Positions 52,841 through 64,000 of a stretch of 64,000 nucleotides of DNA are shown here, one piece after another. Position 1 is the first letter of the stretch. Each line of letters begins with the position of its first letter. Location of the stretch: contig NZ_JAQJZJ010000003.1 of NCBI RefSeq assembly GCF_027988105.1, positions 434,001-498,000 on the forward strand, given 5' to 3'. The notes under the pieces were generated by a model. That model had not been told where the DNA came from and ran no database searches. It worked only from the letters and a program-made list of their open reading frames with translations. The DNA comes from Pseudomonas aestuarii (lineage in GTDB: Bacteria; Pseudomonadota; Gammaproteobacteria; Pseudomonadales; Pseudomonadaceae). Made by a program: the position numbers and the translations under genes.

Positions 52841-53830
52841 ATGAGCAACCCCGCCGTCGCCCAGCCCATTAAAGACACCCTGAAATCCGCTCGCAGCCTG
52901 GCCATCAAGCGCTGGCTGCCCAGCGTGCTGATGCCCATGTTCGGCATTCTCGCCTTTCTGTTGTTCTGGCAGATGGTTGCCGGCAGCATTGATACCAGCC
53001 TGGGAAAATTCCCCGGGCCAGCCCAGGTTGCCAGCCAGTTCGGCACCCTGATCGATGAACACCTGCGCGAACAGAAGCGGGCCGATGCCTTCTTCGAGCG
53101 CCAGGAAGTACGCAATGCCGAGAAGCTGGCCAAGGACCCCGAGGCTAACGTCAGCATTCGCCCTTACACCGGCAAGCCGACGTTTTTCAAACAGATCGTC
53201 ACCAGCCTGTACACGGTGATGACCGGCTTCCTCATCGCGTCATTGATCGCCATCCCGCTGGGGATTGTCTGCGGCCTGAGCAAGCCGATCTACAACGCGG
53301 TCAACCCACTGATCCAGATCTTCAAACCGGTGTCGCCGTTGGCTTGGCTACCGCTGGTGACCATGGTGGTCAGCGCCGTCTACACCAGCAGCGACCCGCT
53401 GTTTGCCAAATCCTTCGTCACCTCGGCGGTGACCGTGGCGCTGTGCTGCCTGTGGCCGACCGTGATCAACACCACCGTTGGGGTAGCCAATCTGGACAAG
53501 GATCTGCAGAACGTCAGCCGCGTACTCAGCCTGTCGCCCCTCAGCCATGTGCGCCGCATCGTCCTGCCGGCTGCCATCCCGATGATCTTCACCGGCCTGC
53601 GCTTGTCCCTGGCCACCGGCTGGATGGTGCTGATCGCCGCTGAAATGCTGGCGCAGAACCCGGGCCTGGGCAAATTCATCTGGGACGAGTTCCAGAATGG
53701 CAGCTCCAACTCGCTCGGCCGGATCATGGTTGCGGTGGTGGTCATCGGCCTGCTCGGCTTCGCCCTCGACCGGCTCATGCTCATGCTCCAGCGCTACGTG
53801 AGCTGGGACAAGAACGCCGACCTGCGCTAA
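52841..53830 (+). CDS. nrtB: Nitrate ABC transporter permease
   Basis: 329 residues, six or so TM helices (MFGILAFLLFWQMVAG and others), with an unusual 80-residue soluble stretch after TM1. The EAA-type loop is VLSLSPLSHVRRIVLPAAIP. Start at ATG 52841. Couples NrtA to the ATPase. Confidence 0.93.
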   Translation: MSNPAVAQPIKDTLKSARSLAIKRWLPSVLMPMFGILAFLLFWQMVAGSIDTSLGKFPGPAQVASQFGTLIDEHLREQKRADAFFERQEVRNAEKLAKDPEANVSIRPYTGKPTFFKQIVTSLYTVMTGFLIASLIAIPLGIVCGLSKPIYNAVNPLIQIFKPVSPLAWLPLVTMVVSAVYTSSDPLFAKSFVTSAVTVALCCLWPTVINTTVGVANLDKDLQNVSRVLSLSPLSHVRRIVLPAAIPMIFTGLRLSLATGWMVLIAAEMLAQNPGLGKFIWDEFQNGSSNSLGRIMVAVVVIGLLGFALDRLMLMLQRYVSWDKNADLR

Positions 53831-53852
53831 TCGCCACCTTCAGGAGCTCACC

Positions 53853-54647
53853 ATGAACCATCCACACCTTGAACTGACCGGCGTCGGCATCAGCTTTCCC
53901 ACCGACAAGGGCCTGTACTGCGCCCTGCAGAACGTCAATCTGAAAATCGACAAGGGCGAGTTCGTGTCCTTGATCGGCCATTCCGGCTGCGGCAAATCGA
54001 CCGTACTGAACATAGTCGCCGGCCTCTACCAGGCCAGCACCGGCGGGGTGATCCTCGACAGCCGCGAGGTCAACTCGCCCGGCCCGGAGCGCGCGGTGGT
54101 GTTCCAGAACCACAGCCTGCTGCCCTGGCTGAGCTGCTACCAGAACATCGAACTGGCCGTGCGCCAGGTGTTTCAGGGCAAGAAGTCGCGCAACGAAATG
54201 CGCGAATGGATTGAGCACAACCTGGAACTGGTGCACATGAACCACGCGCGCGACAAGCGCCCCAGTGAGATTTCCGGCGGCATGAAGCAGCGCATCGGTA
54301 TCGCCCGCGCCCTGGCCATGCAGCCCAAGGTGCTGTTGATGGATGAACCCTTCGGCGCCCTCGACGCCCTGACCCGCGCCCATCTGCAGGACTCGCTGAT
54401 GGAGATCCACGCGGACCTCGGCAATACGGTGATCATGATCACCCATGATGTCGACGAGGCCGTGCTGCTGTCCGACCGCATCGTCATGATGAGCAATGGC
54501 CCGGCGGCCAGTGTCGGCGAGATTCTCCACGTAGAACTGCCGCGCCCGCGCGAGCGCATCGCCTTGGCACATGACCCGCGCTACCACGAATACCGTGCCG
54601 CCGTGCTGGAATTCCTCTACCAGAAGCAACAGCGCCCGGCTGCTTGA
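53853..54647 (+). CDS. nrtD: Nitrate ABC transporter ATPase (NrtD-like)
   Basis: 264 residues. Walker A GHSGCGKST, signature ISGGMKQR, Walker B VLLMDEPFGALD, H-loop ITHDVDEAV. It lacks the extra binding-protein domain of NrtC, so it matches NrtD architecture. A single ATPase gene implies a homodimer. Confidence 0.93.
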   Translation: MNHPHLELTGVGISFPTDKGLYCALQNVNLKIDKGEFVSLIGHSGCGKSTVLNIVAGLYQASTGGVILDSREVNSPGPERAVVFQNHSLLPWLSCYQNIELAVRQVFQGKKSRNEMREWIEHNLELVHMNHARDKRPSEISGGMKQRIGIARALAMQPKVLLMDEPFGALDALTRAHLQDSLMEIHADLGNTVIMITHDVDEAVLLSDRIVMMSNGPAASVGEILHVELPRPRERIALAHDPRYHEYRAAVLEFLYQKQQRPAA

Positions 54648-54663
54648 GCGGAATCGCTGTAAA

Positions 54664-54704
54664 GCCGCTACAACCCACGCAAGCGCGGCGCGGGTTGTAG
54701 CGGC
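54664..54704 (+). terminator. Strong hairpin after nrtD
   Basis: Perfect 13-bp stem GCCGCTACAACCC / GGGTTGTAGCGGC with a GC-rich loop; no T-run. It may stabilise the mRNA end or act as a repeat-type terminator. Confidence 0.5.
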
Positions 54705-54725
54705 CCTGGCTGCCTCCAGGGCAAA

Positions 54726-54940
54726 CGACGCCCCCTATCCTGGCCGGGCTCATCCAGCTCAACGAGCGTTGCGTCTACGCCCTGCGCATCACGCCGAGCG
54801 GCAAACTCAGCGTCAGCGTGATGAGCATGGCGCGCTGTATCAGCTGCTGAGTGGCTACTGGCGCGTGCAGCAGTTGTCCTTCAAGACGGGTGCCTACATG
54901 CAGCACGACCATGGGCCGAGCAAAGAAGGCGGCGGCTAAT
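54726..54940 (+). pseudogene. Frameshifted coding remnant
   Basis: One frame reads ILAGLIQLNERCVYALRITP and GKLSVSV, then a second frame continues DEHGALYQLLSGYWRVQQLS and FKTGAYMQHDHGPSKEGGG to a stop. Joined, the two look like one short protein broken near 54825. Family not recognised. The rest of 54648-55076 has no gene. Confidence 0.4.
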
Positions 54941-55076
54941 CTGCTAGCACTTGAATCGCCTGCATCGCTGATCCGTGGCCAGACGGCGGCGCGTCATTCA
55001 CCGGGCATATCATGCAATACCGACACAAGCCCACGTACAATCGCGCCGCCCTATCCTGCCTGCACGAGACCCGCTC

Positions 55077-55523
55077 ATGGCCCGCTTGAAACTCGAGTTC
55101 CCCGAAAACCAGTTCTGCTACAGCACCCACCTGAGCGTCCGCGTCACCGACATCAATGCGGCCAACCACCTGGGCAACGACTCGATGATCTCGATGATTT
55201 CCGAGGCCCGGGCGCGTTTCTTGTTCGAATTCGGCATTCAGGAAACCCGTGAGGATGGCACCGGCATCATCGTCACCGACCTCGCCACCACCTACCGGAC
55301 CGAAGCACATGCGCGCGATCAATTGCTGTTCGAGGTCGGCGTTATGGATTTCAACAAATACGGCGGCGACATCACCTTCCGCATCACTCGCCCGGCAGAC
55401 GGCAGCCTGGTGGCGATGGCCAAGTCAGGCTTTGTATTCTTCAACTACAGAACCGGCCAGGTGGTGGCGATGCCCGAGTCGTTCAGCGTCCTGTTCCCCA
55501 AGGTCAACTGGCTCGAGCAGTGA
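55077..55523 (+). CDS. Hotdog-fold acyl-CoA thioesterase
   Basis: 148 residues from ATG 55077. HLSVRVTDINAANHLGND is the YbgC/4-hydroxybenzoyl-CoA thioesterase motif with D-I-N-A-A-N-H in place of D-x-D-x..G-H-V. Probably hydrolyses acyl-CoA; substrate unknown. Confidence 0.85.
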   Translation: MARLKLEFPENQFCYSTHLSVRVTDINAANHLGNDSMISMISEARARFLFEFGIQETREDGTGIIVTDLATTYRTEAHARDQLLFEVGVMDFNKYGGDITFRITRPADGSLVAMAKSGFVFFNYRTGQVVAMPESFSVLFPKVNWLEQ

Positions 55524-55999
55524 CCCCTGCGCTTAGCGGGTGACTGCCAGTTCAGCGGTTGAGCCCTGTCAGTGCAAGGCTGTTCCAGGGTTTATCCGGC
55601 ACCGCGGGCAGCTGAGCGCTGCCTCCACCGCAGCGAGCGCGAGTGCCGACCAGATGGGCTTGAAGCCATGACCAAGCGCTATGACCGACCAGGCCACTAG
55701 TGGCGTATGGGCCGCACCTCGCTGCTGAAGGTACGCCAGGTGCAACGGCGCACGCCGCCAGCAGGTGTTCGCCGCATGCGACCCTGACGCCGTCAGCGAG
55801 CAGTTCACGGCACAGCACCCGTTCGCCGCCTGTGCGATCGCACAATGGCTTTCCGGCAACGTTCATCGCTCCGTGCTTTTGGCCAATACGCAAACTTTGT
55901 ACAGTAAATCATTGGCAGTCTGCAGTTGCTCGCCTAGCCAGCGGCCGCGTCTGGTCGCCGAGCGCCGGGCCCGAGCGATTGGTGAGGCGGAGGTAGGCC
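55524..55999. other. Region without an intact gene before the SUF operon
   Basis: Only short ORFs with unconvincing composition on both strands. A fragment QVFAACDPDAVSEQFT then AQHPFAACAIAQWL looks coding-like but has no start. A promoter for the SUF operon should lie here; I could not fix it. Confidence 0.4.
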
Positions 56000-56314
56000 A
56001 TGAGTGAATTCGTCAAGGTCGCCCGGGTAGGCGACATCGCCCCCGGCACCGGCAAGACCCTCTATCTGGGGGCAACGCCGGTCGCCCTGTTCAACGTCGA
56101 CGGCCAGTACTACGCCATCCACAACGACTGCCCCCACGAAGACGGCCCGCTGGGCGAAGGCAGCCTATGCGGCAGCGTGGTGACCTGCCCCCTGCACGCC
56201 TACGAGTTCGACGTCTGCAGCGGCGAGTGCCTCACCGATTCGGCCTATTGCGTCGAGCGTTTCGAGGTGCGCGTGGAGGGTACCGATATCCTGCTGCGCC
56301 GGCCCGCCCCTTGA
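56000..56314 (+). CDS. Rieske [2Fe-2S] ferredoxin, SUF-associated
   Basis: 104 residues. Cluster ligands C-P-H (DCPHEDGPLGEG) and C-P-L-H (VTCPLHAYEFD). Small soluble Rieske ferredoxin of the NirD-like type. Its place before sufB resembles SUF operons of other phyla. May give electrons for cluster building. Confidence 0.9.
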   Translation: MSEFVKVARVGDIAPGTGKTLYLGATPVALFNVDGQYYAIHNDCPHEDGPLGEGSLCGSVVTCPLHAYEFDVCSGECLTDSAYCVERFEVRVEGTDILLRRPAP

Positions 56315-56431
56315 TCGCCGCGCCGCCGGCTCAGGCCGAACCAGCTATCTATACTTGGGGGAGATCTTTCTGGCCAAACTTGTCAAAGGAGTACAGTTGA
56401 AGGTAGTTGCCAGCAGCACGAGGAGGCAACG

Positions 56432-57880
<1,449 letters not shown>

Positions 57881-57895
57881 GGCCGGAGGTGACCC

Positions 57896-58653
<758 letters not shown>

Positions 58654-58657
<4 letters not shown>

Positions 58658-59973
58658 ACAGTGCCAGCCAGATCCCCCTGCTGACGGCTCTGCAGGCCGC
58701 CGAGCCGGCCCGCCAACCCGCCTGGCGCCGGCAGTCGCGCGACGCGGCCTGGCAGTGGCTGGCCAAGCACGGCTTTCCCACGGCCCGGGACGAAGCCTGG
58801 AAGTACACCCGGGTCGCGCCCATCCTGGCAGTGCCGTTCCAGCCGGCCGCCGCAGCGCCGAACCGGCGCCTGTCCGCCGCCCGCCTGGCGCAGTGGCTCG
58901 GCGACTACGGCGGCCCGCGGCTGGTGTTCGTCAATGGCCATTTCGCCGCGCGGCTCTCGGCGTTGGCCGGGCTGCCCGCGGGCGTGCGCCTGGGCAACCT
59001 GGCGGCCTTGCCGCAGGCAGAGCGCGCGGCCCTCGAACCCCTGCTGACGCATAGCCTGCAGGTCGCGCCGCATGCCTTCGGTGCACTCAACGCCGCCCTC
59101 GGCGAGGATGGCGCCGTGCTGCAGATCCCCGCCCACTGCACGCTCGAGCGGCCGATCCACCTGGTGTTCCTCGCCGATCCGGGCGCCACGCCGTTGGCGG
59201 CGCATCCGCGCAGCCTGATCCAGCTCGGCGCCGGCAGCCGGGCGAGCCTGGTGGAAAGCCATGTGGCCAGCGGCGCCGGGGGCTACCTGAGCAACTCTCT
59301 GAGCGAGGTCGTGCTCGAGGCCGGCGCAACGCTTGAGCACTACAGCCTGCAGGATGCCAGCCGCAGCGCCTTCCAGCTCGCCTGCCTGGACGTGCGCCAG
59401 GCCCGGGACAGCCGCTTCGCCGCGCACCTGACGGCCTGCGGAGCAGCCATCGGCCGCCACGAGGTGCGGGTCGCGCTCGAGGGCCCCGGCGCCCAGGTGG
59501 CCCTGGACGGCCTGTACCTGCCCGGCGGCGAGCAGCACCTGGACAACCAGACCTGCATCGAGCACCTGGCGCCCTACTGCACCAGCCGCGAGCGCTACAA
59601 GGGGGTGATCGGCGGCCGCGGCCACGGGGTCTTCGACGGGCGGATCATCGTGCACCCCGGCGCGGTCAAGAGCGATGCCAGCCAAACCATCAAGAACCAG
59701 CTGCTGTCGGCGACGGCCCGGGCTAACGCCCAGCCGCGCCTGGAGATCTTCGCCGATGACGTCAAGTGCGCCCATGGCGCCGCCGTCGGCCAGCTGGATC
59801 GACAGGCGATCTTCTACCTGCGCTCGCGCGGGCTGGACGAGCCGGCGGCGCGCGCGCTGCTGACCTACGCCTTCGTCGGCGAGATGCTCGAGGCGATCCG
59901 CCTGGCTCCGCTGCGCAGCCAGGTCGAGCGCCTGGTCGCCGCGCAGTTGCGCGGCCTGGAGGTGACGCCATGA
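58654..59973 (+). CDS. sufD: SUF scaffold subunit SufD
   Basis: 439 residues. Beta-helix SufB/D core with HLDNQTCIEHLAP, SRERYKGVIGGRGHGVFDG and KCAHGAAVGQLD. N-terminal region with WLAKHGFPTARDEAWKYTR. Starts inside sufC and overlaps sufS by 4 bp. Confidence 0.96.
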
Positions 59974-61235
59974 ACCCGCGCGCGAGCCGCCTGCAGCCCC
60001 TGGCGAAGCGCTTCGAGCCCTACCAGGTCGAGCGCTTGCGCCAGGCCTTTCCGATCCTCGCCCAGCGCATCTACGGCAAGCCGCTGGTCTACCTCGACAG
60101 CGCCGCCACCAGCCAGAAGCCGCAGGCGGTGATCGACGCCATGTCGCGCTTCTTCCTCGAGGAGAACGCCAACGTGCACCGCGGCGTGCACTACCTCTCG
60201 CTGCGCGCCACCGAGGCCTACGAGCAGGCGCGGGCCAAGGTCCAGCGCTTCCTCAACGCCGCGCACGCCGAGGAAATCGTCTTCGTGCGCGGCACCACCG
60301 AGGCGGTCAATCTGGTGGCGCAAACCTATGGCAAGGTGCATGTTCACGCGGGCGACGAGGTGCTGATCAGCGCCATGGAGCACCACTCCAACATCGTGCC
60401 CTGGCAGATGCTCTGCGAGCAGAGCGGCGCGCGGCTGCGGGTGGCGCCGATCGACGACAGCGGCGAGTTGTTGCTCGACGAGCTGGAACGGCTGATCGGA
60501 CCGCGGACCAAGCTTGTGGCCATCAGCCATGTGTCGAACGTGCTCGGCACCGTCAACCCGATCCGCCGCATCGTCGAACTGGCCCACGCCCAAGGCGCGC
60601 GGGTACTGGTCGACGGCGCCCAGGCCGCGCCGCACCTGAAGCTCGACGTGCGCGCGCTGGGCTGCGACTTCTACGCCCTGTCGGGGCACAAGATGTACGG
60701 CCCCACCGGCATCGGTGCACTTTATGGTCGCCGCGAGCTGCTCGAGGCGATGCCGCCCTACCAGGGCGGCGGCGACATGATCCTCTCGGTCAGCTTCGAC
60801 AAGACCCTGTACAACAAGCCGCCGTACCGCTTCGAGGCCGGCACGCCGAACATGGTCGGTGCGATCGGCCTGGGCGCGGCGATCGACTTCCTCACCAGCC
60901 TGGATCCGGTTGCTCTGGCCGGTCACGAGCAGGCCGTGCTGACCTACGCGACCCAGGCGCTGACGGCAGTGCCCGGGCTGCGCCTGATCGGCACCGCAGC
61001 GGACAAGATCGGCGTGCTCTCGTTTGTCCTCGACGGCATTCACCCGCACGACATCGGCACTATCCTCGACCGCGAGGGCATCGCCATCCGCACCGGCCAT
61101 CATTGCGCCCAGCCGCTGATGCAACGCTACGGCCTGGCCGCCACCGCCCGCGCCTCGCTCGGCTGCTACAGCAACCAGCAGGACATCGATGCACTGCTGG
61201 CCGGCCTGGCCAAGGTGCAGGAGGTGTTCCGATGA
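59970..61235 (+). CDS. sufS: Cysteine desulfurase SufS
   Basis: 421 residues from ATG 59970. PLP Lys in ALSGHKMYGPTG, active-site Cys in RTGHHCAQPLMQRYG, and N-terminus FPILAQRIYGKPLVYLDSAA. Removes sulfur from cysteine for SufU. ATGA overlaps on both sides. Confidence 0.97.
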   Translation: MNPRASRLQPLAKRFEPYQVERLRQAFPILAQRIYGKPLVYLDSAATSQKPQAVIDAMSRFFLEENANVHRGVHYLSLRATEAYEQARAKVQRFLNAAHAEEIVFVRGTTEAVNLVAQTYGKVHVHAGDEVLISAMEHHSNIVPWQMLCEQSGARLRVAPIDDSGELLLDELERLIGPRTKLVAISHVSNVLGTVNPIRRIVELAHAQGARVLVDGAQAAPHLKLDVRALGCDFYALSGHKMYGPTGIGALYGRRELLEAMPPYQGGGDMILSVSFDKTLYNKPPYRFEAGTPNMVGAIGLGAAIDFLTSLDPVALAGHEQAVLTYATQALTAVPGLRLIGTAADKIGVLSFVLDGIHPHDIGTILDREGIAIRTGHHCAQPLMQRYGLAATARASLGCYSNQQDIDALLAGLAKVQEVFR

Positions 61236-61687
61236 GCGACGCACTGCGCGAGCTGTACCAGGAGGTGATCGTCGACCACGGCAAGCGACCGCGCAATTTC
61301 CACGTGCTGGAAGGTGCGACCCACACCGCCGAGGGCTTCAATCCGCTGTGCGGCGATCAACTGAGGATCTATCTGCGCCTCGCCGACGGGGTGATCGAGG
61401 ACATCGCCTTCCAGGGGCAAGGCTGCGCCATTGCCCAGGCCTCTGCCTCGCTGCTGACCCTGGCGGTCAAGGGCATGCGCCAGGAGCAGGCGCTGGCGCT
61501 GTTCGCCCGCGTGCATGCGCTGCTCACCGAGGGCCCGGGCAGTCAGGCGGCCCCGGAGACGCTCGGCAAGCTGGCGGTGCTGGCCGGGGTCTGGGAGTTC
61601 CCGCTGCGGGTCAAGTGCGCCAGCCTGGCTTGGCACACCCTGCGTAGCGCCCTCGCCGGCGACCCTGCGCCGGTCACGACGGAGTAA
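61232..61687 (+). CDS. sufU: Zinc-dependent sulfur transferase SufU
   Basis: 151 residues. NPLCGDQL, QGQGCAIAQAS and VKCASLAWH supply the Cys/Asp/Cys/Cys set that binds zinc in Bacillus SufU. Uses the SufU route rather than SufE. No SufE or SufA gene is present. Confidence 0.95.
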   Translation: MSDALRELYQEVIVDHGKRPRNFHVLEGATHTAEGFNPLCGDQLRIYLRLADGVIEDIAFQGQGCAIAQASASLLTLAVKGMRQEQALALFARVHALLTEGPGSQAAPETLGKLAVLAGVWEFPLRVKCASLAWHTLRSALAGDPAPVTTE

Positions 61688-61690
61688 GCC

Positions 61691-62521
61691 ATGCCAACCG
61701 AGCGCCCGAACCCGCACATTCGCCTCAGCGAGGCGGCCCGCCAGACCTTGGCCGACGCCCTGGCCCGGGAAGGCGGCAGTTGGCTACGGCTGAAGATCGA
61801 CGAAGGCTTCGCCCATGAGTTGCTGTTCGAGCCCGGCGCCGAGGGCGATATCGTTGTCGAAGTGGACGGCATCCGCCTGCTCCTCGACCCGGCCAGCGCG
61901 CGCCGTGCCGATGGCCTGTGCATCGACTTCGTCCAGGATCTGCACGGCGCCGGCTTGCGCTTCGACAATCCCAACCAACCGGGGTGCGGCGAGCAGACGC
62001 TGCTCAGGCGCGACTGCGCGGCCACCCTGATTCCGTACGGCGAGCCGCTGCGGCTGGCCCAGGGCGAGGCCGTGACGCTGACCCAGGCGCTCGGCGGCAG
62101 CTTCACGGTGAGGACCGCCAGTGGCCAGCTAGCCCGGATCGCCGGCGAAGATGCCGATGCCCTCGGGCTGGAAGCGCTGCAGACGGAGCAACCGGCGGCG
62201 GCCGGCACCTTCGACCTCGAGCAGGTGGTTGAGGTGCTGCGCAGCGTCTATGACCCGGAGATCCCGGTCAACGTGGTCGATCTCGGGCTGATCTACCAGT
62301 GCCAGGCGCAGCCGCTCGCGGACGGCGGCCAGCGGGTGAACATCAAGATGTCGATGACTGCGCCCGGCTGCGGCATGGGCGACGTGCTCAAGGAAGAGGC
62401 GCGGGCCAAGGTGCAGGCGCTCCCCGGGGTCAGCCAGGTCGAGGTCGAACTGGTCTGGGAGCCGCCCTGGGACCAGAGCCGCATGTCCGAGGCGGCGCGC
62501 CTGCAACTCGGTTTGCTGTGA
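61691..62521 (+). CDS. sufT: A-type-carrier/SufT fusion
   Basis: 276 residues. Residues about 9-105 resemble IscA/HesB (IRLSEAARQTLADAL, GDIVVEVDGIRLLLDP, GAGLRFDNPNQPGCGE). Residues about 110-160 match the SufT N-terminal segment (VTLTQALGGSFTV, RIAGEDADALGL). Residues about 178-265 are DUF59/MIP18 (VYDPEIPVNVVDLGLIY, TAPGCGMGDVL). The A-type part lacks the first ligand Cys and one of the paired C-terminal ones. It probably helps cluster delivery. Confidence 0.85.
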   Translation: MPTERPNPHIRLSEAARQTLADALAREGGSWLRLKIDEGFAHELLFEPGAEGDIVVEVDGIRLLLDPASARRADGLCIDFVQDLHGAGLRFDNPNQPGCGEQTLLRRDCAATLIPYGEPLRLAQGEAVTLTQALGGSFTVRTASGQLARIAGEDADALGLEALQTEQPAAAGTFDLEQVVEVLRSVYDPEIPVNVVDLGLIYQCQAQPLADGGQRVNIKMSMTAPGCGMGDVLKEEARAKVQALPGVSQVEVELVWEPPWDQSRMSEAARLQLGLL

Positions 62522-62531
62522 GACGCCGCTG

Positions 62532-62651
62532 ATGAGCACTCGACTGGCCGGGAAGACTCGGCCTCTCTGCGCCACCACAAAGACTCGCTCCTGCCCCTGG
62601 CGCCAGCTGATGGCCGGCGAATCCTGCGCCTACCCGGATTCCCCCGCCTGA
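62532..62651 (+). CDS. Small Cys-containing ORF after sufT
   Basis: 39 residues from ATG 62532 (MSTRLAGKTRPLCATTKTRS, then CPWRQLMAGESCAYPDSPA). Three cysteines and 10 bp from sufT make it a candidate last gene of the SUF operon, but no strong Shine-Dalgarno site is seen. Could be a chance ORF. 62652-62769 holds nothing else. Confidence 0.3.
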   Translation: MSTRLAGKTRPLCATTKTRSCPWRQLMAGESCAYPDSPA

Positions 62652-62769
62652 AGCATCGATACGGCATCACCATCAAGGCCGTCTGCCGGCAGCGTCGCGA
62701 CCTCGAAGGCGCAACGCCGTAGCGGTCGTTTGGAGGCGGCCGCAGCAGGCGCGCGTTGATCAGCAGCGC

Positions 62770-63243
62770 TCAGCCGCGCGTCTTGCGGTAGGTGCCGATC
62801 AATTCGGCCTTGGCCAGGACATGGCCCTGCATGGCGCCTTCGAGCTGGGCCTTGGTCGGCCCGCCGAGATCCGGCAGGACGCAGTCCAGGGCGTAGAGCT
62901 TGTGGAAATAACGGTGGCTGCCGATCGGCGGGCAGGGTCCACCGTAGCCGGTTCGGCGCCAGTCGTTGCGGCCCTGCAGGGTGCCGGGCGGCAGCGACTG
63001 CAGGTCTTCCGCCAACTCGCTAGTGGTCGGCGGCAGGTTGTACAGCAGCCAGTGCACCCAGGTGGTCGTGGGCGCCGCCGGGTCCGGCGCGTCCGGGTCG
63101 TCGACGATCAGCACCAGGCTCTCGCTACCCGGCGGCACGCCGCTCCAGGCCAGCGGCGGGGAAATATCAGGACCCTCGCAGGTATAACGCGCCGGGATGG
63201 TGCCCTGGTCTGGAAAAGCGGCGGAACTCAGCCTCATTGTCAT
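62770..63243 (-). CDS. YbhB/YbcL (PEBP/Raf-kinase-inhibitor-like) protein
   Basis: 157 residues from ATG 63243, 8 nt after AAGGAG (earlier ATGs are too close or too far). Motifs LIVDDPDAPDPAAPTTTWVH, GYGGPCPPIGSHRYFHKLYA are classic PEBP ligand-site sequences. Cytosolic. Role unknown. Confidence 0.93.
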   Translation of the reverse strand: MTMRLSSAAFPDQGTIPARYTCEGPDISPPLAWSGVPPGSESLVLIVDDPDAPDPAAPTTTWVHWLLYNLPPTTSELAEDLQSLPPGTLQGRNDWRRTGYGGPCPPIGSHRYFHKLYALDCVLPDLGGPTKAQLEGAMQGHVLAKAELIGTYRKTRG

Positions 63244-63369
63244 GAGCATTACTCCTTGGCGAGCATGCTTGGACAACCAGTGGACGCCCCTGCCCGCTAA
63301 GGAAAACTATAGTCAGCCGCAGTCAGCCGCGCCCCCTCCGCGGCGGCACCAGGTGCCATACGGTCGTGG

Positions 63370-64000
63370 TCAGGACGCGATGGCCGCCAACGCCTGCCGC
63401 AGATCGCCGCGCAGGTCCTCGACATGTTCGATACCCACCGACAGGCGCACCAGGTTGTCGCTGATGCCGAGCTGCGCCCGGCGCTTGGCGGGAATCGAGG
63501 CGTGGGTCATTTTCGCTGGCTGGCTGATCAGGCTTTCCACCCCGCCCAGGCTCTCGGCCAGGGTGAACAACCGGGTGGCCTCGAGGAAGCGTCGGGTGCC
63601 TTCGCCGTCGCAGGCCAGGTACAGGCTGATCAGGCCGCCGCAACCGCGCATCTGCCGGGCCGCCAGCTCATGCTGCGGGTGGCTGTTCAGGCCGGGATAG
63701 AGCACCGACGCCACCTGCGGTTGCTGCTCCAGCCAGGCGGCCAGCTCGCCGGCGTTATCCACATGACGCTGCAGGCGCAGGGCCAGGGTGCGCATGCCGC
63801 GCAGGCAGAGGAAGCTGGAGAAGGGATCGAGGATGCTGCCCACCGAGTTCTGCAGGAAGGCCAGCTGCTCGGCCAGTTCCGCGCGATCGGCGATGGCCAC
63901 GAGCCCGGCGATCACGTCGGAGTGGCCGTTGAGGTACTTGGTCGCCGAATGCACGACGATGTCGAAACCGTGTTCCAGCGGCCGCTGCAGGTAGGGCGAG
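63370..64000 (-). CDS. Cystathionine gamma-synthase/lyase-type enzyme (5' end outside window)
   Basis: The frame stays open to the window edge; about 210 C-terminal residues are visible. PLP Lys in [16 protein letters not shown], then [15 protein letters not shown] and [17 protein letters not shown]. Cys/Met-metabolism PLP family. Next to SUF it may be a gamma-lyase that feeds cysteine to SufS (inference); gamma-synthase is equally possible. Confidence 0.9.
   Translation of the reverse strand, partial: SPYLQRPLEHGFDIVVHSATKYLNGHSDVIAGLVAIADRAELAEQLAFLQNSVGSILDPFSSFLCLRGMRTLALRLQRHVDNAGELAAWLEQQPQVASVLYPGLNSHPQHELAARQMRGCGGLISLYLACDGEGTRRFLEATRLFTLAESLGGVESLISQPAKMTHASIPAKRRAQLGISDNLVRLSVGIEHVEDLRGDLRQALAAIAS

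Noticed and set aside
55552..55893. Minus-strand ORFs of 96 and 113 codons before the SUF operon
   Set aside because: No convincing start site or family; composition like non-coding GC-rich DNA, so only noted as a gene-free region.

Overview
The window looks like a Pseudomonas chromosome (gammaproteobacterium, high G+C). The core gene order folD - cysS - glnS - ppiB - lpxH - universal stress protein - acnB - nasS - nasT matches what I recall of the P. aeruginosa PA1785-PA1796 neighbourhood (recalled, not checked), and the genes carry GTG/ATG starts with strong Shine-Dalgarno sites. No tool was run; everything below was read from the sequence.

Region 1 (1-21452) is the right-hand part of a P2-like (myovirus) prophage. 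The late tail genes come first and run rightward: tail fibre (cut by the window edge), fibre assembly protein, sheath, tube, E/E' chaperone with a -1 frameshift site, tape measure, U and D. A leftward lysogeny operon follows (11297 to about 8566): repressor, DUF2511 secreted protein, a second XRE regulator, a 3-TM protein, a proline-rich micro-protein, a 38-codon ORF, a CsrA-like protein and an unknown protein. A rightward early operon (11373-20138) has a Cro/gp16-like protein, a CII-like regulator, an Ogr-type zinc finger, a large toprim/ATPase primase and many small accessory genes, and then the integrase. The integrase sits next to the 3' end of a tRNA-Leu gene, the probable attachment site. 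Capsid and lysis genes and the other att site lie left of the window.

Region 2 (21535-32389) has three tRNA genes (Leu, His, Arg), folD, and a six-gene glycerol-type ABC importer (order glpSTPQUV) with a divergent AcoR-like sigma-54 activator and a lipoprotein polysaccharide deacetylase. Region 3 (32831-46203) is core housekeeping: cysS, glnS, ppiB, lpxH, a LysR/MFS pair, miaE, two paralogous universal stress proteins, a DUF1289 protein and acnB. A 140-bp palindromic repeat abuts the glnS stop.

Region 4 (46512-54647) is nitrate assimilation control and uptake: sigma-54 promoter-nasS-nasT, alaC, a small lipoprotein, a LexA-box gene, then a sigma-54 promoter, an ANTAR-type hairpin, a terminator and nrtABD. 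NasT probably antiterminates the nrt leader when NasS senses nitrate. Region 5 (55077-64000) has a hotdog thioesterase, then a tightly packed SUF iron-sulfur operon (Rieske ferredoxin, sufB, C, D, S, U and an A-type-carrier/SufT fusion), a PEBP-family gene, and the start-truncated end of a cystathionine gamma-synthase/lyase-type gene.

The least explained signal is in the prophage early operon. Three short leaders each carry a hairpin whose stem changes while pairing is kept and whose loop (CTGCAA) is constant. Each is followed by the same Shine-Dalgarno block, and two of the three are followed by the same 12-codon N-terminus on unrelated proteins.
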